Made by a program: the position numbers and the translations under genes | The notes under the pieces: generated by a model | What the model was told of the DNA's origin: nothing | The model's input: only the letters and a program-made list of their open reading frames with translations | Database searches by the model: none | Shown here: positions 1 to 12,300 of the stretch, piece by piece | Layout: every line of letters begins with the position of its first letter | Position numbering within the stretch: the stretch's first letter is position 1 | DNA from: Bursaphelenchus xylophilus | Lineage: Eukaryota; Nematoda; Chromadorea; Rhabditida; Aphelenchoididae | Assembly: GCA_904066235.2 (NCBI GenBank) | Contig: CAJFCV020000006.1 | Span: 7,874,001 to 7,938,000 of the forward strand | Direction of reading: 5' to 3' | Length of the DNA: 64,000 nt

Positions 1-3000
1 GTAATCCGATTTCAGTGGAGAGTAACCGCCAGCGATCGTTGCAAGCACCCTGTCCTTTGCATAGCCCGCCGGCCAACAGCAACTGCTCAAATTTAGTGGA
101 ATCCCGCCTCTCACGGTGCATTTCCATGAATCAGACGATGCGCAAAGAGTCACTCGCTGTGCCTATGAGCTCTGATACTACCAGAAGAAATACTTTACAA
201 GTAAGTTGCTACCCTGATTTTATTTGAAAGTTATAGTTTTAGTCATCATTGACTTAACCCTTGTTTTTTACAGCCGCAACAATTATCCTCCCATATCCAC
301 CGAATGACTGAATCTAAACCCCCAACTTGGTTGGAAGAATGGGTCGAGAAATGGCTCAACGAACAGATGGATGGCGGATTTGTGGCCAGGAAGATCACAA
401 GGAGACATTCAGAGATCCCCGATCTCTCCAAGCAACTGAGTAAGGTCAGTGAGGCCAAGATATCTACAAAGTCATCGTCTTCTGTTACTTCGGGACCTGA
501 CTCTCATTTGGGCGATGAACATCATGATATCATGGCTTCATCTACAGCCACAACCTGCCAATTGAATTACGAGAACGGAGATTTGCATCCAAAGGCGGAG
601 AGTTGCAGTGATTTCTGTTTGGAGACTGACCGGAGTTCGCTGAATAGTAGCGGGGCCAGTTTCCCCGAAGTTTACGATGAGCTGATTATGTTAAGAGAGG
701 TGGATAATCAACAAAAGGCACGAATACATTCGTTAACAATGCAATTGGAGAAGTTGAGGGCGAAGCAATTTATCAAGTAAGTATTTTACATAATAACCAT
801 AGTAAATATACGAACAATAAAGAAATTAAGAGACGTTAAAAATTCCAAACACACATGATCACCAGAATATGCAAATTTAATCGGCTTAAGATTGTTTATT
901 ATAATATACATATATCATACCGAGTACTTTCGGTTGGCGTAAACACGATTCTTAACTCTGAGCACACTTTTCTCTACATTCAGGCCGATGACGTCGATCC
1001 GAGGAGGTCTATCTGTTTGGAGAAATGTGTGCGTAATTTGCTTTGGAGACTTGTTATAGCTATTTAGGCCAAATTGAATTAATATTTTTTAATTGTAATT
1101 TAAAAATGATTTAGTGGGAGTGCCAAGGATATGGATGAATCAGCTTTGCTCGAGCAGAATCGGCTGTTGAATACAGAACTTATCAAATTGAATGACAAAT
1201 GTAGAATTATGGAAAAAGAAATGGAAATATGGAGAACGTAAGGGCGAATCAAGGATGAAATAATTGCATTTGGTTTAGTAAAGTAGAAGTCCTTGAGAAT
1301 ATGATGGAAAACTTTAAGAGGGAGTACGTTTATCTTCTCCAAAGTTGCGTCAGAATCCCGTTACATGAACATTCAACGTGTGATGCCATTCAAGTCAAGT
1401 TGTTTGGAGGAGCAGTGGTAAGTTTAAATTTTTTTATTGCTTGGTATGTTTGAAGATCACGTTATTTTTTAATTCCAGCATGAGAACAGAGTAAAACAGC
1501 TATTGGCAGAGGCCAGACAAGAAGATCCCAAACTGCCGACTGTTGAGAGGTAATTTATTTAAAGTTGCGCGACAAATATGCATTTGTTCATTTGGGTTGG
1601 ATCGACCCAGTATTTATAGCCAATGTTGTAAAATTATTTGACTAGCTAGAATGAGTTGGCACGACTTGGCCAGCTGTGTTGGATTGGCTGGTCAAAGCCC
1701 ATCAATGGCTAGCCAAAAAGTTCAATTGAATAGCCAAACTGTTACAATTCCTTCACAGATATTGTAATAGCAACGGTAGAAAGCACTTTTGACAGCCATT
1801 CTGACGTATTTGCAGGATGATTCGGGTTTTTGGCTAGCCAGGCGAATTTTTTGTGGCTGTTATGCCAACTTTGGCTAGCTGGTCAAACAATTTTGCAGTA
1901 TTGGCTATACTACAAAATTGTTGTTTATTGGCTCGATACCCGATCCTCCCCAAATGAAGGGTAGCCGAATTGCCAAAATTTCTAATATTTTTAGTGTCAC
2001 AACTCCCGGAAACTATCACGTAGATGACTATGGATTCCGTCACAGCTTCGAAGAGACTCCTTTGGCCTTGCATTACATTTGCACCCAATTAAATTCCCAT
2101 TATTACGCCCAGTCCGATGATTACGCTCGTCTGAAATCACGATGGAGAACTCTTTTGGACTCGAATCCTCAGAAAATCGAAAACAATGTAAGTATTAAGA
2201 CTTGGGCTAAAAGATAATCCCTTTGTTTTCAGAAGGGGAACCGGCAATTATGTCGTTCAGGGATCCCGAGATCAATGAGATCAGCCGTCTGGAGGGTGTT
2301 GATCAACCAAGAAGTTGCTGATCTTAAGGAAAAATATGGAGAATACTATTACAGAAATCTTTGTAGTAGTCAAGGAACTCCTTCAGAGAAGATTGTATGC
2401 AATTTTTTTTTTCAAATTTTATCGTATGTATAATTTTCGGGGCTTTTAGTATTGCACCAGTCATCAAAAGCAAATTAACCTCGATCTTCTCCGCACAATG
2501 CCCTCAAATGTTCATTTTATGAGTGCAAGCTGCAAGGGAGTTAACCATCTGCAAGCAGTGCTTCGCAGTTTTTGTCTCCACAATCCTTCGTTGGGTTATT
2601 GTCAGGGAATGAACTTCCTTGCTGCTACTGCGTTGCTTTTTGTGAGCCCAGAAGATGCCTTCTGGTTCTTGATCGCTGTAACCGAGAGATACTTTGACTC
2701 CTCGTATTTCGACCAGAACTTGAGTGGAGCCCAGGCGGATCAGGTAATTTCTGTGCCTCCTTTGATTTATATAATATTGTTTTAGGAAGTCTTGAAAGAA
2801 CTGGTTGAATTGAAGTTCCCCAAGTTATCAAAGCATTTGGAAGAATGTGACATCGACTTGACGACGGTGACATTAAACTGGTTCCTGGCCTTATTCTTTG
2901 ATGCCGTTCCCTTCCAAACGATGCTTCGCATATGGGATTGTTTTCTTCTTGAAGGAGCCAAGGTCTTATTTCGTTTTACTGTTGCTTTGCTTGGCCAATA

Positions 3001-6000
3001 TCAAGATGAAATATTGGATCGAACTGATACCATCGCTGTAATGAAAGTCCTCAAGGCGGCGGTGAGACTTACTTATGATGTGGATGGGCTGATCAAGGTA
3101 ATACAGTGGTACAAATCTGTAGAACGAACCTCCGTATAACGAAACTTTTGTATGACAAAGAATATCAAAGTCCCAAGAGTCAGTTTTAGGCCAGGCTGAA
3201 CCTCCGTAGAGCATGTACAATATAATTTTTATTTTCCTTGAAGTTGATTGTACAGAGGGTTTACTGTATTTTATGAATTTCTAGTTCGCCTTTGATGATC
3301 TCCAACCATTCCCCAGTCGGACTACTCTCAAGAACAAACATTCTGGATATCTGGAACTTCTGAAGGTCAGGCTGAATCAACGGATGGTCCTGAGGAATTG
3401 CCTTGATGTTACAGTAAGTCAATTGTAAATACATTTGCTTTGTCAAAACTCAGATTTTAACCTTCAGATATTTCTAATTGTTTACGTTTCAGAACATTTC
3501 AAGCGAGACCTCAGAAAAGATTTGTGATCTTCCAGTCGAACAAATCGTATTCAACGATCACAAACCCGGCGTCGGCTTCGTATGTGCGGGGAATCAGAAA
3601 CGCGGGAAGATTGCCAGAGTCTCGATTGGCGAATGTATCGCTACAATGTCCACGTTAGACATTGAATTTGATTGTCGGCCGGTGTCAATGGTCATTCTGA
3701 AGGAGGAAATGGCCTTTGTTTCGCTACTTTCTGGCTATATTGTAGCCTTAAGTGTGGTGGAAAGGAAAGAGTAAGATTGCGCCGAGTTTTAATCACATGT
3801 TTTTAGAGAGATTCTATGGGAATTAAAGTTGAATGATGTCGCCTTGAAACTGTTGTATCATGAAGAACGACTTTACGCAGCTCTGGCCAATGGAACACTG
3901 ACCGTTTTGGAGGTAAGATACGAAGAAAATCCTTACTTCAAATGTGTTTAGAATGTTTTTGTCAAACGACCCACTTGCCTGGATCTTTACCACATTCCCA
4001 TTGCCGCTGCTCCAATCACAGACGCCATTATGGACGAGGAATGCCTTTATTTGGCTGTGGCTTGCAAGGTAGTCATCTTGAACAAAGAGTAAGTGATTTA
4101 TCTTCGTTTTTAGATCTTTTAGGACTCTCTCAACCATCAGCAATATGTATGTGGCTTCTTCTGCCTGTGGAAGTCATGTCCCGATGTTTGAAAAGATCAG
4201 GGCCTTTGCCGATTCGCCTTATGGGATCTGGTTGATTACCGCTCATTCCTCGTTGGTTCAGTTATGGCTGGAATCGGAATGCCAGATTTTGTTCGATATA
4301 ACTTATGACCATAGTCAGAGGTAAGTCGAGGTATTTAAATGATGGCATGTTGTATTACTGAATCGATAGACGAGTTGCAAGGGATTCTAGGGTCTAGCAC
4401 TACGATTTTTTAGCTCCAGAAGGCCAAGTTTTGACGAGCATGATCAACTGCAGACGGTCGAAGTCTACTCCATTATGTACCATGAGAATGAACTTTGGAT
4501 TGGAACTGTTGATGGATATCTGATGTTGTACACTGTCAGTCAAGTTGAAGATTCTTGGGAAAGAAAAGGATCTGTGGGAAAGAGGGCAGCCAAATTACAT
4601 GAAAGATATCCGCCAGGAAAGAGATTGTCACCAGTCCAAAGTAATGTGGCCGAGAGTCCATTTATGCGACAGACCATGTATTATATTCCGACCGATAAAG
4701 AGAGACTTCTGGAGGAGATTGCCAGTGCCAAAGAATATCCAGAGAGCGAGAGACAGACTAGAAAGATATCTGTTATCATCGATCCGTCCACAAAACAGTA
4801 CAAGGGTAATATAATTACAATTATACTGTATTTCATAATACGACTTCTGCCTTATTTGGTATTTTAGTAAATGTGGAGGATATACGCCAGATCAGTGCAG
4901 AATCCCATTCAGAGACGTCTTCAAACATGAATTCGTTGTCTCCAAAGAGCGTCGCTTCCTCGTCTTTATCACCAGGCGCTGACTCTTTGAATGTCAGCGA
5001 TAAGTCTCAGCCAAAGTAAGTCCAATAAGTACAAAGTAAATACAAACATTAATACTATAATCTGTAGACTCAAGGCAAAGCTCTGCAAAGGATATAGCGC
5101 CGATTCGGCCGTTTCCCTGAAGTCTGTGGATGGAAGTAGGTATCAGACGGCTTGTGAAGTGATCCCTGAAACTTCGGACACAAGTCAGCTCAAATCTCAA
5201 CAATCCAATGGCTCGCCTTCGGCGACAAACAAGCGGAAGACCCTGAGGCAAAGGAGGAATCCAAATGCCGAGTATTTGAGTTGTTGGACGGGCGAGGGAT
5301 CCATGGAGTATGATGACACGTTTGATTTGTATTCAGAAGTGGACGGTTAGTCATCATCAATATTCCTAATTGAAATATTTTTCTCATACGTCTAACTTTT
5401 GTTTTAGATGCTCTTCGAAATCAGATTGGACTATTGGAGGAATCTCTCGCTCAGAATTCTCCATCAATTCATAAATCAATTCAAATCCCAGTCAGAAAAA
5501 TGAGTTCGAAAGTGTTTGGAAAATACAAAAGTTTGACGATTGACGAGTCGAGAAGTGATACGGATAATGCTAGTCAGTCCAGCGATTCTGTTAGTCAGCG
5601 CTCCCTTTCATCGGCCGAATCTGGCGCCAGAAATCGAGTTCTACAGAGAGTTCTCAGTGAAAGATTGTCCAAACAGAAGCTGAAGTTGAGAAGGAGAGAT
5701 CTGGACATTCCAAGTAGGTACTCGAGTTTGAAGTAATCCCAATTGTATCATGGTATTATACCTGACAATCAATCTTCGTTTCAGCCAATGCTGCGATGTT
5801 GGTCGCACTCAAAGAGAGGGAAAGAGTTGACCCATCGACAGCTCTCACCTTCACGACGTCGATACTTCCAACTGAACCCTCTACCTCAGCTGTTTCTGAC
5901 AGTGATTCCCGCCCTAAGGCACCCAAGATTTTGTCAAGGAAATGCTCGGCCATATATCAAGAAAATGGCCATGAAGAGCCTTTGGCGGAGAAACCCGTTA

Positions 6001-6358
6001 GATATTCAATTAAAATGCAACTTCAGATGAAACTGAAGGTGTCTGACAAACCTCTGAAATGTATTACCCTCACACGGTGAGTCGTTTTAGTTTGAAAAGA
6101 TATATAAACACTCATTTTTAGATATAATGGAGAGCCTACTGTAATTACCGGTGCTGGAAATTATGGAGACGAAGAGGCGATTCTGCGATGGCGTCGTGAC
6201 AAAATTAGTGTAAGTCCCTCTTTTATAATACATGTGATAATTATTTTTATTAATTGCTGAGTTTGCAGGGCCTCTGGATAAATGATCCCTTGGCCGATGC
6301 TCAAATGTCCGGCCGCCGTCGTACCACGATATCCAACGGAAAATTGCCCCGAAAATAA
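1..6358 (+). CDS. tbc-2: TBC1D2-like Rab GTPase-activating protein with C-terminal propeller-like region (5' partial)
   Basis: The product is a Rab GAP of the TBC1D2/Armus type that enters from the left edge. I join 22 exons (1-200, 274-776, 984-1028, 1115-1237, 1279-1417, 1479-1549, 1995-2187, 2233-2394, 2450-2743, 2786-3097, 3285-3413, then ten more introns to the stop at 6356-6358). The frame stays open for 1493 codons. In order it shows a Ser-rich and acidic stretch, a coiled coil (1115-1400), the EYVYLLQSCVRIP block that precedes TBC in this family, and a TBC domain (about 1995-3413). The TBC domain carries the Arg finger (INLDLLRT, near 2500) and the Gln finger (YCQGMN, near 2605). Beyond 3493 come hydrophobic strand-rich blocks such as LYAALANGTLTVLE and ELWIGTVDGYLMLY, which suggest a propeller of ARHGEF10/LRRK style, then a Ser-rich basic tail. 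TBC1D2 proteins known to me lack that part, so the fusion is inferred from phase continuity. An aataaa lies near 6586. Confidence 0.85.
1615..1909. mobile_element. MITE-like terminal-inverted-repeat element in a TBC-gene intron
   Basis: The left end begins TATAGCCAATGTTG and the right end, read on the other strand, begins TATAGCCAATACTG. The match continues for about 35 bp with a few transitions (TAAAATTATTTGACTAG against CAAAATTGTTTGACCAG). Several further copies of GGCTAGC/GCTAGCC lie inside. The element fills most of the unusually long intron 1550-1994. TA at both outer ends fits insertion at TA, as for Tc1/mariner-derived MITEs. No coding capacity is seen. Family assignment is inference. 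Confidence 0.6.
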
Positions 6359-9300
6359 CTTCAGAGTTATATTATTGTAATCTCCATCAGATACCCGTAC
6401 ATCAATCGTAATCTTACAGTATTCTCGTCATTGAAACGTGTTTTTACAACTTACATTGTTAGGAAATGGAAATATAAATTATAAACATAGCATTGTATAG
6501 CTAATTATTCATTGTAAACATGTCATGGATGCTTTCAGCATTACCAGTTTCAGTTATCACTTTAATAATGCAACATAATAATTCAATAAACGTAACTCTC
6601 CCCAAGTGTTATGTGGGATCTTGGAACGACTATTAACTAGCAGAGCCTCAACAAAATTTTACAGATGACTATTTCATGCTAGTTTTGCAGTGCATACATG
6701 ACTGCGGGGAGATTGGGATCTGCACTGTGCGGAGAAGGCAGTTGTTGGAGAGACAGGATTCCAAAATTTGTTGATGTTTTGATTTATTGACAATAATCGA
6801 TTAAATAATTATTTATTACCATTCCAAGCCACAAAAATTTGCATAAACTGACTAAAAAGCTGATCGAAGAAAACGGAAATCATCGTACTTTATAAAAGAT
6901 CCCAAGCGGTTTGTCCTCATTCGGACTGAGAGAAACATTTGACAAAACGAGAAAGTTTAACAATTCGAGGAAAAAGAGAATCGATAATGAGAGTCGACTG
7001 GTCGAAATGTAAAATTTCCCATTTCCATGCAAAAATGGCCGGGATAGATGTAACCTCGTATGGAGAGTACTTTGGAAAAGGATTTCTGATGTAAGGCTGC
7101 ATCAATCCCGGACAAAAAATCACGAATACAACAATTATCACATTTAGGCTGAGAAAATGACTGAAATTGAGCTGAATTTCAATTGAACTAGACTGGAGTA
7201 GCCTACAGATTGACGACACTACAATGTAATTCCTAGGAATAACTTTTACATTCCATGTTTTTGTTGCGAACTGACCACATTTTTCAGGAATGTCATGAAA
7301 CCTAAAAAACGACGAGAAAATAAAAATAATTTCCAAGGAATTGACAAAGCTTTACTGCCAAAACAAGACTACTATTTGGGAATATCAAAATCTCCAGATC
7401 CGACAGTCCACTGAGAATTTTACCCTCAAATGTCCCGCGAATTAAAGATCTGATTTCTGTGGTGCTGTACAAAAAGATGACTATTTATAATGAAGATTGG
7501 TCAAGCATGAATGGGCCTTCTCGAATATCCTTGGCGCCTCAAGCCTTGCAAATTAAATTAATGAGAACGGACAATGCCTGAGGCCAATTTCCGGAGGATA
7601 TCCGGGAATTGTTGAGAGAGATCGCGGAACTTTCCAGAAGGCCACAATCACTGGTTAACCCAATTTTTGAGCATAGACTAGCACATTTTCAAATATTGTA
7701 ATCACAACATCTGAAATTACTTCCATATACGGTCAAAGACTACTAGTTACATATCTTAACTTCTAAAGTGACAAAATTCAAATAATGAGAAGAGAAATGG
7801 GCTGAGAAGTTTTCCGAATCCGTTGTTGAAATCATTGGTGGAAGACAGAGATAATTTCTGAACTCTTTGTTTGGACGGAGAAAGAGCATGCGAAAGAGAG
7901 AGGGAGCAGAGAAAAAGAGAGAAAACAGGGGCTGAGATGTTCGAGACGAATTAACTTATATTATCTATGTCCATAAATCTATATTGTCGGTGAAATCTCT
8001 AGAGAGTCTGAGCAGTTGTGATGGAGTGGAGAGAGGAGAGGGCTGGGAGATGGAGTTGGGGCTGGATCTTGTTCCAGGAGAAGATACAAAATAGGGATGG
8101 GAAGTGAGGCCATCTTTCGATCAGTTGGTGTAGTTGGATCGAGTCAAGTCCATGATATTGTAGATGAATTGTTAGCACATCCAATTTCATCATCTCTCAA
8201 TGCATTTCTTGTCCTCTCAGGTGCAGTGTCGATTGTAAAATCACTCGCAGCCCCAACTCCATCAAGCTTTAGGCAATGGGGCAGTTACATCGCGCTCTGT
8301 AAAAGCAGTTGTGAAACATGAGTATTACAAAAACCGTGATCGCGGATTGTTTCACGCCATATTTTCGCTTGACAACAACTCCCAAAATCATGGAAATCAC
8401 ACAAAAAATACACCTAAAATCAGTTCTTTCCGCTTTTCTCTCCGCTTCCTCTATCAAGAATTGTTTGCACCGTAAACAGAACCATTAATTAAGTGGCAAA
8501 GGAAATCAATTTGATGTTCCTAATTCAATTCGATTCTCCGAGAAATCTCAAAAAATCCCTGAGGGCATGAAATGGAACAGGAAGTCCTACAAATCAATTT
8601 GAAATCCCAAACTAAACCTATCCGAACACGTTGAAATCATTGCTGATATGATTGTAAACTCCTAAAACGGATTACTTTGTATGCTGCGAATGTTTACTCC
8701 CCTCTGACACCTCCCAACTACTCTCATAAAAACAAAATAACAACGTAAATTATGTTAATCCCACCATCGCCGTCCCGCACATCGATCGTAATCCCCAGCT
8801 TTAATCATATTCATACCAAAAAAGGGGCGGAGTCTAACTTAGAGGACATTTGAAGACATTTGAGACCGTCAAACGGCGGTTTGAAGGACATTCCATCCAT
8901 TAATAATTTGAAAAAATACACTTAAAATGGGGTTTTTACAACCAAATGTTGAAATACACGTAAAATAAGCAAAAAATGGAAAGGAAATGTAGAAAAGAGT
9001 ACATAACCCGAACCCCGAATCCATTACAAGTATTTATGAGATCCATTAAACCGATTTTATCTCGTTCTAAATGTTGCGACGTTCCCTGCAGATATTTACG
9101 AGTCCGATGGATGTGGAATGTTAATTGAGATGGTCGTTAAAGTGTTTATGGGAGATCGTAAACCCATGAATAAGATCGGTTTTTGCTGTACTGACAATGT
9201 TACGGGACGAGGGTTTACTGGCAATGAACAAGACTCCATTAATTGTCTCATGGTAGACTACACCTATGGGTGACTAAGAAGGAAGTGAGCTTAGTAATCA

Positions 9301-12300
9301 CCCCTCTCCATCAGGCCCTCGGGCAATCGATCAAAAGCCCAATTCTTTTACGATCCCCTGGGGCTGTGTCTCATGTAATAAAGAGTAAATTGTCCATCTC
9401 AAGAGTCCGAAAACAAAGAAAACGCCTTTCTTTCCCTGCCCTCATTGATTGACAGATTTTCTTTTAAATGGCGCCGATTTGTATGGAACAAGATCGCGAG
9501 TGATTTGGCGCAGAGATACGACTCTGAGGTAAGATCTTGTCGGTGGAAACCTTTGCGGCAGATTTTTTTCGTTTTTAGGAGTCCATTGAGGGAAATTTGG
9601 AAGCGAAAATAAGAAAAAAAAAATACGGAAATAAGGTCGGCGGAGATAAATCGGTTATGCAAAAAAAAAACTTTGCATTCCAACGGCGAAAAGAGTAATG
9701 GCAAGCGCCGGTGTTGGCACGGGACAGGATAAAAACAGTTGTGATACGATCGAGGCACTATCTATCGTATCTTCCCCGTCTTCTCCTTGCCCTGCTCAGA
9801 TCCCGGTTTCCGAGAGATCGGGCGTTTTCTCAATCAAAACAAAACGTTCAGAGAGAATACTGATAATCGCTCTCCGTCCCCCAAATTCCACGGATTCTGA
9901 ATTATTGTTTTCGGAACCCACAAAATCAAATTCTTTTTGATTGATTTCCGCCAAAAAAGTGGGGAAAAGTTCGAGAACTAATAAAAATAAAATTGTGTTC
10001 AACTAGTTGTAATAGATATAAAATACCTCAGAACACATTTAAAAAAGATGTGCGCTGAGAAATAATGAATGGTGCCCTCCGGACTTTCCCCTCAGGCTCC
10101 TACCGCGCCCCAGAAAATAAAAAAAAAACAGAAATGGAGAGCTGATAAGAGAAATCAGGAAGAGGAATCAAGAGTAATCACTGAGAGAAGGGCTGATGAC
10201 GCCGTTTCTCTGACTAATTATATAAAGTAATAAAGACACCGGATACGTCAGAGATCAGAAGTACAGTAATCACAGCAGCATTCCTCGGAATTGGCTAAAA
10301 TACGGTGATAATTTTAGAAAAGGAGTTTTTATGATGACGGATAATCTTATTGTCTGTTTACATGGACTCTGTGAAAGTACAATAATAAAGTAAAGATTAC
10401 CGTTTCCAGGAAGCACAGTAAGTGCAATTCATCTGTTGTAAATATGCTGCAAACTATCACTGATCTAAATTCTAGCAGATGAATTTTTTATATGAGTGGG
10501 GAAGATGGTAACCCTTGATAAAATTTAATTTCTTGGCCTTTTGGCAAATGCGACGGTGACTTTTCTCAAACGATTGGCACGAGTTGACAGAGATTACAAC
10601 AGAAGGAACCGCGCATTCAGTTATTAAACTATCCAAAAATGGGTGGGGAATTCGATTAATCATTCGGAATTACAGGAAATCACTCCAATTACGACAAGAA
10701 ACCAACCTTCGTATCGTTCGGATCATTTACACTACTCAGAACTACTAAGATTACTGTAATTTGGAGATGCTCTGAAGAGCATTCAACTTTCAAATATAAT
10801 ACGAAATACATAAAAGCGCTGACACGACAGAAAATGGGAATGATCGGACCTCCCTCCCCTGCCCGGCCCCATATCAGTCATTCATTCCCCCCTTTTTATA
10901 AACAATTCCGTTTGTAAATATTAGAAGAATTAATTAAAACAGAGTTTAAATATTCGAAACGTCAATAACAATGCCTCAGGGGATTATCGATAAGCGCCCT
11001 TTCCATTACTTTGATCAATTCAAATGTGTGGGGCCGGCTGCAGTCATCGCTAATTACATACGTGGATCTCACGCAAGAATTTTGATCGATCGAAACCACA
11101 GTAACCTCCCATAATCCTGCCCATCAGACCTTATTATACTCGCGTTTTGAGGCCGATAAACAAATATTATCAATGAAGGAAACGCCTTTCCATATGGCCG
11201 CAGGGCCTCTCTCTGTTCGGATGACGTCATTTCTGTTTATATTCAATTAAAATATTTGATCAGAAGCCGGGTTTCAGTCGATTTCCCCTCCGGCAATAAA
11301 GCTGGCCAAACCCCGGAGGACAAAAGAATTGGAATACGATCAAAAATGGGGGCTGGAATTGGGTCTCCATCGATTAAATTAATGAATTCGGAGAGATTTG
11401 AAGGCCGAATAAAGTGATCGATGGAAAGGGTTAAGGAAACGGAGAAGTGCATCCAATTAACGATCGAAAAGAAACGGCAATCACAACACACTCAGATATG
11501 ATTAATTGACACACCTTCAAGGACACCTGGCACTAAACATTACCCTTAATTTAAGTGTAATATAGGGATGGATAATAAAAATACCGAAAAATAACACTAA
11601 TTCTTAGGAAATAAAGTTCTCTGCTCTCTCTGAACACGAGTTCTACCCACCAGAACCTTGTTATTACTCATCTAGCCCTTGGGCAAACAGAAGTCTCAAG
11701 TCTCCAATATTTACCGTAAAAGGAATTGCTGGTAATCCGAGAATAACTTCCATCTCCAGCTACTGTTTACTCGCATTTGTAAACAGTAACCTGCTCTTTA
11801 ATCGACCTTGGTTATGATTTGAAAAGTCGATCATAACTACTAATACCTTTTAAAAAATATTAAAAAGGATTATTAAAATAAAGAGACGTCCAGAGAAAGG
11901 GGAGAAAACTGCAAATGATAAAGAGAACAGCCACAAAAAGTGAATTCAAATCACTTTTTACAATTAATTCTCTATTTGTAAGACGCCAGAATCCGCCCAC
12001 AGAATCCGGGGATTCAGTTAATTCTATGATTTTTGTAACAGACCAAGCGGAAACAAATTCAAATTATTTTTTCTTTACAATAATTTCAGCGAATTCTTCC
12101 AAAAAATATGAAAAAGGAAATGTGCCGTGAATGATTACAATTGGGTCAGCTGTGTATTGCAATATAAAATAATAGAAAACAGGATGCAATTTTACCAAAA
12201 AAACTAAAAATTGATCCCTCAAACCCCAATTATGATATTAATTACGGAGACAAATCGCTCTACTGACCCTTCTTCGTTCCCAATAGCCATCCCGATGCAG

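Noticed and set aside
6917..7336. 139-codon minus-strand frame
   Set aside because: No domain, no acceptor before the start and no linked exons; consistent with chance in AT-rich DNA.
10520..10550. U2 snRNA-like string TTGGCCTTTTGGC
   Set aside because: The rest of the U2 5' end and the Sm site do not follow.
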